Shown here one piece after another: positions 1-5,885 of a stretch of DNA of 15,559 nucleotides. The number at the start of each line of letters is the position of its first letter. Position 1 is the first letter of the stretch. The stretch is taken from contig JAVVEW010000060.1 of assembly GCA_032251045.1 (NCBI GenBank), positions 1 through 15,559 on the forward strand. The letters are read 5' to 3'. The DNA comes from JAVVEW01 sp032251045. Its GTDB lineage: Bacteria > Pseudomonadota > Gammaproteobacteria > Methylococcales > Methylomonadaceae. The position numbers and the translations under genes were made by a program. Below the pieces are notes generated by a model. That model was not told the DNA's origin. It saw nothing but the letters and a program-made list of their open reading frames with translations, and ran no database searches.

Positions 1-243
1 CCAGTTGTTGAGATAGCTTTGCGCAGTTCTGGGGAAGGCATCAGCCCCCAGCTGCTCACGCAGGGCGAAGAGCTCGTCTTTCAACGCCTCGACCAGGTCT
101 GCCTGAGACAAATTGCGGACATTGGGCACGATGAACACCCGGTGCAGAAAACCGGCCACCAGCGGCGCGTGCTGCGCACGCAGTAACCGCCAGGCCGGGT
201 GGTTTTGGCGCAGTCGCTCTAATGTCGTGTAATCCAGTGCCAT
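1..243 (-). CDS. jetA: DUF3375 protein, JetA-like subunit of a type I Wadjet/MksF system (N-terminal part only)
   Basis: Only the first 81 codons are visible; the gene runs off the left edge. They read MALDYTTLERLR, then HPAWRLLRAQHAPL (residues 15-28), GFLHRVF, and further on LREQLG, DAFPRTA and YLNNW. I recognise this as the start of the DUF3375 family. That family is the JetA (MukF-like kleisin) component of type I Wadjet, the SMC-like complex JetABC plus nuclease JetD that recognises and cleaves circular plasmid DNA. The ATG has an in-frame TAA two codons upstream, so it cannot extend further. No convincing Shine-Dalgarno precedes it (the bases are CCCCCT). If the usual order holds, jetB, jetC and jetD lie to the left of the window. 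Family recognition is from memory of a short N-terminus; the defence role is inferred, since no partner gene can be seen. Confidence 0.72.
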   Translation of the reverse strand, partial: MALDYTTLERLRQNHPAWRLLRAQHAPLVAGFLHRVFIVPNVRNLSQADLVEALKDELFALREQLGADAFPRTAQSYLNNW

Positions 244-249
244 AGGGGG

Positions 250-378
250 TTATCGATCTCTATACTGCGCCAGCCAGCAGCGGTTGAGCGTATCCAGCCG
301 TTCGCTGCTCGGCTCGGTTAGCGCCTTGATGCGATAAGCGTTTACACGGATGTGTTTACCGTGTCCTTTGACTGACAT
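250..378 (-). CDS. Small unrecognised ORF just upstream of jetA
   Basis: This is a 42-codon frame beginning MSVKGHGKHIRV and ending WLAQYRDR, with its TAA six bases before the jetA ATG. It is basic at the N-terminus and has no membrane segment or motif I can name. The frame stays open upstream of this ATG for about 15 more codons (…SLYTDCKSTDGIG…) to a TGA, so the protein could be the tail of a longer, decayed gene. There is no good Shine-Dalgarno. It could be a short first gene of the jet operon, a remnant of an older gene, or a chance frame. I cannot assign a function. Confidence 0.28.
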   Translation of the reverse strand: MSVKGHGKHIRVNAYRIKALTEPSSERLDTLNRCWLAQYRDR

Positions 379-379
379 C

Positions 380-392
380 CCGATGCCATCGG
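380..392. repeat. 13-bp perfect palindrome CCGATG-C-CATCGG
   Basis: The two 6-bp arms are perfect inverted repeats around one central base. The element sits one base upstream of the ATG of the small minus-strand ORF. A TATACT hexamer, a possible minus-strand -10 box, lies further upstream at 406-411. This placement would suit a repressor operator or an mRNA stem-loop covering the start. No T-tract follows, so it is not a terminator. Confidence 0.3.
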
Positions 393-405
393 TTGATTTG
401 CAATC

Positions 406-411
406 AGTATA
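406..411 (-). promoter_or_regulatory. Candidate -10 box for the jetA-side transcript
   Basis: Read on the minus strand this is TATACT, five of six matches to the sigma-70 -10 consensus. A start point would fall near 399, about 20 bases ahead of the small ORF and 155 bases ahead of jetA. No recognisable -35 hexamer lies 16-18 bases upstream and there is no extended TGn motif, so the call is weak. Confidence 0.25.
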
Positions 412-528
412 CAATGAAGTCCCTCGATATCAGGCTGTCGTAAAGGTGTCCTGTTCAGGTGGCTGTGCGGTCAAGTCTCCAAGCATCTTGCCGAGACAAA
501 TAAACGTTCCTGGGCTAAACTGAATGGA

Positions 529-534
529 TATAAC
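529..534 (+). promoter_or_regulatory. Candidate -10 box for the sdh operon
   Basis: TATAAC matches five of six positions of the sigma-70 -10 consensus and lies in the 230-base intergenic region ahead of the succinate dehydrogenase genes. The best-spaced upstream hexamer, TTCCTG at 507-512 with a 16-base spacer, is a poor -35. A second AT-rich stretch around 557-563 (TTATATA) is an alternative. The region must hold the sdh promoter, but which box is used is not decided by the sequence. Confidence 0.28.
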
Positions 535-607
535 TTAGGTTGTAAGAAAGGCCGCATTATATACCTATCGCTGTGCAACAACGGTATTGGCCTAAGGAGG
601 CATCGGG

Positions 608-664
608 GTGTTTGGCAAAGAGTATCAATGTGGTACACACAGTTTTGCAGTCATGTCCCTGTAG
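608..664 (+). CDS. Possible 18-residue leader peptide upstream of the sdh operon
   Basis: A GTG-started frame of 18 residues (MFGKEYQCGTHSFAVMSL) ends in TAG. It is preceded by AAGGAGG at 594-600, a perfect Shine-Dalgarno, with an ideal 7-base spacer; this is the best ribosome binding site in the window. The peptide is in a different frame from the following SDHAF4-like gene, whose ATG is 62 bases after the TAG. It is too short for a domain and I do not recognise it. It could be a regulatory leader ORF whose translation affects the downstream operon, a real microprotein, or a remnant. The evidence is the ribosome binding site alone. Confidence 0.4.
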   Translation: MFGKEYQCGTHSFAVMSL

Positions 665-726
665 TTTGCCTCATCCACACCAGCACTACGCTGTACACCA
701 CTGAAGCAGCCCAGGAGAGCAAAGCC

Positions 727-897
727 ATGGCGTCCAACCTTACTCACGAACCAGCAGTAATAGACGAACCGGTCTTTCCCCAGGATGACAATACGCAGCT
801 ACCCGACGATACTCCAATCGAGCTGGGTGGTCCTAAGGGGCCGGAGCCAACCCGCTTCGGCGATTGGGAAAAAAACGGCCGTTGTATCGATTTTTGA
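727..897 (+). CDS. SDHAF4-like succinate dehydrogenase assembly factor (DUF1674)
   Basis: The 56-residue product ends in the DUF1674 signature: GGPKGPEPTRFGDWEKNGR followed by CIDF at the C-terminus. In eukaryotes this family (SDHAF4/Sdh8) binds flavinylated SdhA, shields it from oxidative damage and helps it join SdhB. The N-terminal half is acidic and low in hydrophobics, so the protein is probably soluble and partly disordered. I chose ATG 727 because AGGAG at 713-717 is nine bases upstream; the same frame opens at 628, but that start has only a weak AAAGAG and would add 33 residues unlike the family. It lies 18 bases before sdhC, as expected for an assembly factor co-expressed with its client. 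The family call is strong; the bacterial role is transferred from eukaryotic work. Confidence 0.88.
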   Translation: MASNLTHEPAVIDEPVFPQDDNTQLPDDTPIELGGPKGPEPTRFGDWEKNGRCIDF

Positions 898-915
898 TTT
901 TGTTTCTGGAAACTT

Positions 916-1278
916 ATGCGCCCACGTCCTCTTTCGCCCCATCTTCAGGTTTATCGCTTGCCGATTACCGGCATTATTTCCATCAGCCACCGCTTGACCG
1001 GCCTGGCTCTGACGGTACTGTTTGCCGCGCTTTCACTGGCACTGTTCTGGTTGCCGGATATGTTTGAATCCGTTCAGGAATGGCTGAATTGGCTGCCGAT
1101 CCGGGGTTTGCTCTGGCTATTCAGCGCGTTTTTCAGTCTGCATCTGGTACACGGCATCCGTCACTTATTCTGGGACACAGGTAAAAGTTTCGCTAAGGCC
1201 GATCTCACTCGACTGGCAACCCTGGAATTGATAGTCAGCCTGGCGCTGACGCTGTTTCTGATTCTGATCGTGTTATGA
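916..1278 (+). CDS. sdhC: Succinate dehydrogenase cytochrome b556 subunit
   Basis: The 120-residue inner-membrane anchor helps bind haem b and ubiquinone in Complex II. The N-terminus RPLSPHLQVYRLP and the SISHRLTG motif (residues 22-29) are typical of SdhC; Ser22 and Arg26 correspond by spacing to quinone-site Ser27 and Arg31 of E. coli. Three hydrophobic segments can be seen at about 30-47, 62-82 and 103-120. HLVHGIRH (76-83) carries the haem ligand, His76 by alignment with E. coli His84. A weak GGA at 908-910 precedes the start. It is the first of the four enzyme-subunit genes. Confidence 0.95.
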   Translation: MRPRPLSPHLQVYRLPITGIISISHRLTGLALTVLFAALSLALFWLPDMFESVQEWLNWLPIRGLLWLFSAFFSLHLVHGIRHLFWDTGKSFAKADLTRLATLELIVSLALTLFLILIVL

Positions 1279-1288
1279 AGGAGCTGAA

Positions 1289-1666
1289 ATGAATTATCGC
1301 ACCCCACTGGCCTCGGCGCGTGGTTTGGGTTCGGCACATAGCGGACGTTTTTTCTGGTGGTTGCAACGGGTCAGCGCTGTACTGGTGCTGGTCACCAGTA
1401 TCTGGCTGTTTTGGTTATTGCATCTGTTGCTGCATGCTGAAAAAGCTGAACTCTTACAGTTTCTAAGCTCTCCGGTTCATGCCGCAGCACTATCCGTTTG
1501 GTTTCTGAGTACCGGTTTTCACGCTACGCAGGGCGTACAAGTGGTGGTTGAGGATTATGTGCCGCAGGTCGGATTGAAACTGGCATTGACCTGGCTGAGC
1601 CACAGTGTTTTCTTTATCCTGGCCTTTTCGGCCACTTTCAATCTCATCCGACTGTCCCTATCATGA
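1289..1666 (+). CDS. sdhD: Succinate dehydrogenase hydrophobic membrane anchor subunit
   Basis: The 125-residue anchor partners SdhC. Three membrane helices are visible at roughly 28-49, 63-82 and 96-122. The GFHATQGVQVVVEDYV segment holds His78, the expected second haem ligand (E. coli His71), and Asp89-Tyr90, matching E. coli Asp82-Tyr83 of the quinone site with the same 11-residue spacing. RVSA at 27-30 is also typical. A strong AAGGAG at 1278-1283 overlaps the sdhC stop and sits five bases from the ATG. The stop overlaps the sdhA start (ATGA), implying translational coupling. Confidence 0.94.
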   Translation: MNYRTPLASARGLGSAHSGRFFWWLQRVSAVLVLVTSIWLFWLLHLLLHAEKAELLQFLSSPVHAAALSVWFLSTGFHATQGVQVVVEDYVPQVGLKLALTWLSHSVFFILAFSATFNLIRLSLS

Positions 1667-3447
1667 CTCAAGCCTACCCGATTACCGAACATAACTACGA
1701 TGTCCTTGTCGTCGGCGCCGGCGGCGCCGGCCTTAGAGCCACACTGGGCATGGTCGCCAATAACCTGAAAACCGCCTGCATCAGCAAAGTATTCCCGACC
1801 CGTAGTCACACTGTCGCCGCCCAGGGCGGCATCAGCGCGGCTCTAGGCAACATGGGCGAGGATGACTGGCGCTTTCACATGTATGACACCATCAAAGGCT
1901 CAGACTGGCTAGGCGATCAGGATGCCATTGAATACATGTGTCGGGAAGCGATTCCGGCCATTATCGAACTGGAACATTTCGGGGTGCCGTTTTCGCGCAC
2001 GCCGGAAGGTAAAATCTATCAGCGCGCCTTTGGCGGCATGTCCACCCACTACGGTAAAGGCCAGGCACAGCGCACTTGCGCCGCCGCCGATGTCACAGGA
2101 CACGCCATTTTGCACACGCTGTATCAGCAATCGTTGAAACATAAGGCTGAGTTTTTCGTTGAGTACCTGGTGCTGGATCTGCTCATGCAGGATGGACACT
2201 GCCTGGGTGTGGTCGCCTGGTGTCTGGATGATGGTTCGTTGCATGTGTTCAAAGCACAGATGACCGTGCTGGCCACCGGAGGCTTTGGCCGCTGCTATTT
2301 TTCTTGTACTTCGGCGCATACCGTCACCGGTGACGGCTGCGCGATGGCGCTACGCGCCGGTTTGCCGCTGCAAGATATGGAATTCGTGCAATTTCATCCC
2401 ACCGGCATTTATGGCGCGGGCTGTTTGATTACTGAAGGTGTGCGCGGCGAAGGGGGGTATCTGACCAACGCCGAAGGCGAACGCTTTATGGAACGCTATG
2501 CGCCCAGCGCCAAGGATCTGGCCTCGCGCGATGTGGTCAGCCGGGCGATGACCGTGGAAATCAACGAACAGCGCGGCGTCGGCTCAGAGCATGATCATCT
2601 GTATCTGCATATCGAACACCTGGAGCCTGGTATCATTCACGAACGTTTGCCCGGCATCGCCGAAACCGCACGCATTTTTGCCGGCGTCGATGTCACCAAG
2701 GAGCCCATTCCGGTGTTGCCCACCGTACATTACAACATGGGCGGCATTCCCACCAACTACCGGGCAGAGGTGGTGACCAAAGCCAACGGCGACCCCAATC
2801 ATGTGGTGCCTGGTTTGATGGCGATTGGCGAGGCGGCCTGTGTCTCGGTGCATGGCGCCAATCGTTTAGGGTCGAACTCACTGCTGGATCTGGTGGTGTT
2901 TGGCCGGGCCGCAGCATTGCGTTGTGCTGAAGTCATCAAGCCCGGTCAGCGTCAAGCCAAAATCAACGATACCTTGTTGGAGCCGGTTCTCAGCCGCTTT
3001 GACCGTTTGCGTTATGCTAAGGGCAGTGAACCTACCGCCGCTATCCGGCTGGCCATGCAGAAAACCATGCAAGCCAAGGCCGCTGTATTTCGTACTGGCG
3101 AAACCCTGACCGAAGGCGTCGCGCAAATGCAACAAGTTCAGCAACGCTTTGCCGAGGTTCGGGTAAGTGATAAAAGTCTGATCTGGAATACTGATCTGGC
3201 CGAGACGCTGGAATTGGAAAACCTGCTGGCTTTGTCTCAAGTGACGCTGGCATCGGCAGTCAATCGCACCGAAAGCCGTGGCGCCCATGCTCGTGAAGAC
3301 TATCCCGAGCGGGATGATGACAACTGGCTGAAGCACAGTCTGATCTGGCTTGAAGATCAAAAGGCACGCATCGACTACCGGCCGGTGCATTTACAGACAC
3401 TCACTGACGAGGTCGAACCATTTCCGCCTAAAGCGAGGGTTTACTGA
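1663..3447 (+). CDS. sdhA: Succinate dehydrogenase flavoprotein subunit
   Basis: The 594-residue protein oxidises succinate to fumarate at a covalently bound FAD on the cytoplasmic face of the membrane. The dinucleotide-binding motif VVGAGGAGLR lies at 16-25, and the FAD-linking histidine is His49 in TRSHTVAAQGG. Active-site features include FHPTG with His245, LITEGVRGEGG, and the catalytic arginine in SRDVVSR (Arg289). PTVHYNMGGIPT and GANRLGSNSLLDL complete the substrate and FAD sites. The C-terminal domain ends with the usual ESRGAHAREDYP segment. Length and motifs are complete, with no sign of damage. The start overlaps sdhD by four bases with no separate Shine-Dalgarno, so translation is likely coupled. 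Confidence 0.97.
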   Translation: MTQAYPITEHNYDVLVVGAGGAGLRATLGMVANNLKTACISKVFPTRSHTVAAQGGISAALGNMGEDDWRFHMYDTIKGSDWLGDQDAIEYMCREAIPAIIELEHFGVPFSRTPEGKIYQRAFGGMSTHYGKGQAQRTCAAADVTGHAILHTLYQQSLKHKAEFFVEYLVLDLLMQDGHCLGVVAWCLDDGSLHVFKAQMTVLATGGFGRCYFSCTSAHTVTGDGCAMALRAGLPLQDMEFVQFHPTGIYGAGCLITEGVRGEGGYLTNAEGERFMERYAPSAKDLASRDVVSRAMTVEINEQRGVGSEHDHLYLHIEHLEPGIIHERLPGIAETARIFAGVDVTKEPIPVLPTVHYNMGGIPTNYRAEVVTKANGDPNHVVPGLMAIGEAACVSVHGANRLGSNSLLDLVVFGRAAALRCAEVIKPGQRQAKINDTLLEPVLSRFDRLRYAKGSEPTAAIRLAMQKTMQAKAAVFRTGETLTEGVAQMQQVQQRFAEVRVSDKSLIWNTDLAETLELENLLALSQVTLASAVNRTESRGAHAREDYPERDDDNWLKHSLIWLEDQKARIDYRPVHLQTLTDEVEPFPPKARVY

Positions 3448-4229
3448 TGGTGCAACTGACATTACCAAAAAACTCGGTGCCGGTTAAAGGCAAAACCTAT
3501 GCCGCGCCCGATAACGCACACAATGTTCGGGTGTTTGAAATTTACCGCTATGATCCGGACTCGGCGGAAAATCCACGCATCGATGTTTACCATGTCGATA
3601 TGAGCCAATGCGGGCCAATGGTTTTAGATGCGATACTCAAGATCAAAAATGAAATCGACGCTACTCTGGCCTTGCGCCGTTCCTGTCGCGAAGGTGTGTG
3701 CGGTTCCTGTGCGATGAATGTCAACGGACGTAATACCCTGGCTTGCACCAAAGCCATTGATGACTTTGAAGGAACGATCAAAATCTTTCCCTTGCCACAT
3801 CTGCCGGTGGTGAAAGATCTGGTGCCGGACTTAACCAATTTCTACGCTCAGTACGCTTCAATAGAGCCTTGGCTGAAAACAGACACGCCCGCGCCATCTG
3901 ATCGCGAGCGTCTGCAAAGTCGGGAAGACCGGGAAAAGCTCGATGGTCTGTACGAATGCGTATTGTGCGCCTGTTGTTCCACCAGTTGCCCAAGCTACTG
4001 GTGGAACGGCGACCGTTATCTGGGGCCTGCCATTCTGCTTCAGGCTTACCGATGGCTGGCGGACAGTCGCGATGAACACACAGGCGAGCGCCTGGATGAT
4101 TTGGAAGACCCGTACAAGCTGTACCGCTGCCATACCATCATGAACTGCACCGAAACCTGCCCGAAAAACCTCAATCCTGGACTGGCCATCGCCGAAATCA
4201 AAAAGCTGATTGCCAAGCGCCATGCCTGA
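3447..4229 (+). CDS. sdhB: Succinate dehydrogenase iron-sulfur subunit
   Basis: The 260-residue protein carries electrons from FAD to the quinone. The 2Fe-2S cysteines are Cys80, Cys85, Cys88 and Cys100 in the CREGVCGSC block. The 4Fe-4S site is CVLCACCSTSCP (171-182), and the 3Fe-4S site uses Cys228, Cys234 and Cys238 in CHTIMNCTETCP, with part of the ligand set shared as is usual. The N-terminus (LPKNSVPVKGKTYAAP…VRVFEIYRYDPD) is longer than that of E. coli SdhB and resembles the mitochondrial/alphaproteobacterial form also seen in some other gammaproteobacteria. The ATG overlaps the sdhA stop by one base (TGATG), with GAGGG at 3435-3439 as ribosome binding site. Confidence 0.97.
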   Translation: MVQLTLPKNSVPVKGKTYAAPDNAHNVRVFEIYRYDPDSAENPRIDVYHVDMSQCGPMVLDAILKIKNEIDATLALRRSCREGVCGSCAMNVNGRNTLACTKAIDDFEGTIKIFPLPHLPVVKDLVPDLTNFYAQYASIEPWLKTDTPAPSDRERLQSREDREKLDGLYECVLCACCSTSCPSYWWNGDRYLGPAILLQAYRWLADSRDEHTGERLDDLEDPYKLYRCHTIMNCTETCPKNLNPGLAIAEIKKLIAKRHA

Positions 4230-4503
4230 TGGCCGCCTGAAATGGCAATGCCGACGCGGCACGGTGGAGCTGGATTTATGGCTGAGCCGGTTTCTGGAAC
4301 ACGTTTACGATCATGCGCCGGAGGCTTTGCAGGCGGCTTTCCGGCAGTTGCTCACCCTGCCGGACGAACAGCTGTTGCGTTATCTGTGGCAACAGACACA
4401 GCCACAAGACCCTTCGCTGGCTGATTTGCTGCGCGTTATGAATATCAGTACTCACACGTCGGTCTGTGCTGCGTCATCACCTGAAAGTGAGCGAGCGCTT
4501 TAG
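4222..4503 (+). CDS. sdhE: FAD assembly factor SdhE (succinate dehydrogenase assembly factor 2 family)
   Basis: The 93-residue cytoplasmic protein promotes covalent attachment of FAD to SdhA. The defining RGxxELD motif is present as RGTVELD at 12-18, preceded by RLKWQCR. Later blocks (LSRFLEHVY, LLTLPDEQLLRYLW, DPSLADLL) follow the small five-helix fold. The C-terminal tail of about 18 residues (STHTSVCAASSPESERAL) is variable. I chose ATG 4222, which overlaps the end of sdhB by eight bases, over an in-frame TTG at 4210. Its place directly after sdhB puts this factor in the operon of its substrate. Confidence 0.92.
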   Translation: MPDGRLKWQCRRGTVELDLWLSRFLEHVYDHAPEALQAAFRQLLTLPDEQLLRYLWQQTQPQDPSLADLLRVMNISTHTSVCAASSPESERAL

Positions 4504-4606
4504 GCTGCGGTTTTGTTGTGCTGTGCATGAGATGGCGTTGTGATTTTTCCTCAAGTTTTGCGCTTGCTGGCCGATAACAGCTCTAGGCCATTGAGGAGAG
4601 CCGGTC

Positions 4607-5620
4607 ATGATTGTCAAAAGCAGCGTGCTTTTTTTACAACAACAGCATCAGCGTATCCAGTCGGTTCAGCAGCAAGAGCAACTGCGTGTTCGGGGGCGCA
4701 GTCCTGTAGCCAATCTCAAAACAGACAACCCGGTGGCTGTGGCGGCCAAGGATCATGGCGAGCAACCGAAAACCTTGCAAGAAACGCTGGAAGATGCAAA
4801 AGAAGCGCTCAATATGGAGATTCTGCGCCGAACCATGGCGGCGCTGACCGGTAAAGCCTTGCCAGAGTCAAAACACCAACCTATTCAGGATCCGGCCCAA
4901 GTATCGCAGGGTGAGCTATCCTTGACCCAACCGCCTGGCCAGGCCAGAGGCCAGTCAGAATTTGCGCTGAGTTACCAATTTGCAGAACTTCGTTATGAGT
5001 ACGAAGCATTAAGTTTCAGCGCGCAAGGCAGTGTTACTTTGCAAGACGGTCGTACCTTTGACATCAGTGCCGCATTTTCGCAGCAGCGGTCGTTTGTTCA
5101 GTATGCATCATTTTCGGTCACGATGGGTGAGGCGGAAAAGATTGATCCGTTGGTGTTAAATTTCACCGGCAGCACGGCGGCTTTGACTGGGCAGCGTTTT
5201 GATTTTGACCTGAATGCGGATGGCGAGACCGAGCGTTTGGCCTCGTTGGCCGGCGGTAATGCCTATCTGGCGCTGGATCGAAATCAGGATGGGATGATCA
5301 ATGATGGACGTGAGCTGTTTGGCCCGGAAACAGGCAATGGTTTCAAAGAGTTGGCGCGTTATGACCAGGATGGCAATGGCTTTATTGATGAGGGTGATGC
5401 CATATTCAAGCAGTTGTCACTGTGGTTTCAGGGTGAAACGGATACTCAGTTGGTCAGTTTGCAGCAGCAGGGTGTGGGCGCGATTTATCTGCATGCGCTC
5501 GATACCTCTTTTGCCATGCAGCAACAGCAGCAAACGGTTGCTGATCTGGTCAAATCCAGTATTTATTTGACCGAGGCAGGCCAAACAGGCTTTGTGCAGC
5601 AGCTGGATTTCAGAGTCTAA
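4607..5620 (+). CDS. Uncharacterised protein with EF-hand-like calcium-binding loops
   Basis: The 337-residue protein has no signal peptide or membrane helix. The N-terminus is glutamine-rich (QQQHQRIQSVQQQEQ, 11-25) and is followed by a charged, probably helical stretch near 55-80. A central beta-rich part spans about 118-195. Three Asp/Asn/Gly-rich loops follow: FDFDLNADGETE near 198-209, LDRNQDGMINDGRE at 223-236 and YDQDGNGFIDEGD at 252-264. The third fits the EF-hand spacing best (Asp253, Asp255, Asn257, Asp264); the second has Arg235 where the twelfth-position acid is expected. A Gln5 run lies near the C-terminus (305-309). AGGAG at 4593-4597 gives a good start. I know similar EF-hand hypotheticals in gammaproteobacteria but no established function. 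It probably shares a transcript or terminator with the sdh genes. Confidence 0.8.
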   Translation: MIVKSSVLFLQQQHQRIQSVQQQEQLRVRGRSPVANLKTDNPVAVAAKDHGEQPKTLQETLEDAKEALNMEILRRTMAALTGKALPESKHQPIQDPAQVSQGELSLTQPPGQARGQSEFALSYQFAELRYEYEALSFSAQGSVTLQDGRTFDISAAFSQQRSFVQYASFSVTMGEAEKIDPLVLNFTGSTAALTGQRFDFDLNADGETERLASLAGGNAYLALDRNQDGMINDGRELFGPETGNGFKELARYDQDGNGFIDEGDAIFKQLSLWFQGETDTQLVSLQQQGVGAIYLHALDTSFAMQQQQQTVADLVKSSIYLTEAGQTGFVQQLDFRV

Positions 5621-5762
5621 CACAAGCTTCATTAGCTAAGCTGGCGCTTGATTGCCCGCTTAATGTGTCATTCGCGGCCATAACGGTGCAGACTTGTTTT
5701 AGCAAAGATATGGCTCTACCGAACACAATCCCTAAAGAGACATGAACTTATAGCATGTGCCG

Positions 5763-5799
5763 ACGCCAAGAGATGCATTGTTCGCGATGCCGGCGTTTT
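5763..5799 (+). terminator. Weak imperfect hairpin with short T-tract
   Basis: ACGCC (5763-5767) can pair with GGCGT (5792-5796), with an inner GCAT/ATGC stem separated by an asymmetric internal loop, followed by TTT. It lies 140 bases after the EF-hand gene and just before a better terminator. It may be a first, leaky stop or only chance pairing. Confidence 0.25.
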
Positions 5800-5819
5800 A
5801 TCGCAACATGCCCCTGACG

Positions 5820-5857
5820 GAGGCGGCAAAGGCTTGCTTTACCGGATGCCTCTTTTT
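5820..5857 (+). terminator. Rho-independent terminator ending the sdh/EF-hand side
   Basis: GAGGC (5820-5824) pairs with GCCTC (5848-5852). Inside, GG-c-AAAG pairs with CTTT-a-CC around a five-base GCTTG loop. Five T residues follow directly (5853-5857). The orientation stops plus-strand transcription 28 bases before the end of the convergent phosphate transporter gene. No T-tract follows on the minus strand, so it does not obviously serve both directions. Confidence 0.62.
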
Positions 5858-5885
5858 CGCAGGCGGATTGACGGGGATTTTTCAA

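Noticed and set aside
628..726. N-terminal extension of the SDHAF4-like protein by 33 residues
   Set aside because: ATG 727 has a much better Shine-Dalgarno, the extra residues do not resemble the family, and the extension overlaps the leader ORF in another frame.
2878..3390. A 170-codon minus-strand frame inside sdhA
   Set aside because: It lies wholly opposite the conserved SdhA C-terminal domain, has no plausible start site and no motif.
4568..4591. TGGCC/GGCCA hairpin between sdhE and the EF-hand gene as a terminator
   Set aside because: It has only five pairs around a 13-base loop and no T-tract; it does not support a transcript end here.
4540..4854. A 104-codon plus-strand frame overlapping the start of the EF-hand gene
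   Set aside because: It has a low-complexity translation, and the frame starting at 4607 with AGGAG upstream continues into the recognisable calcium-loop domain.
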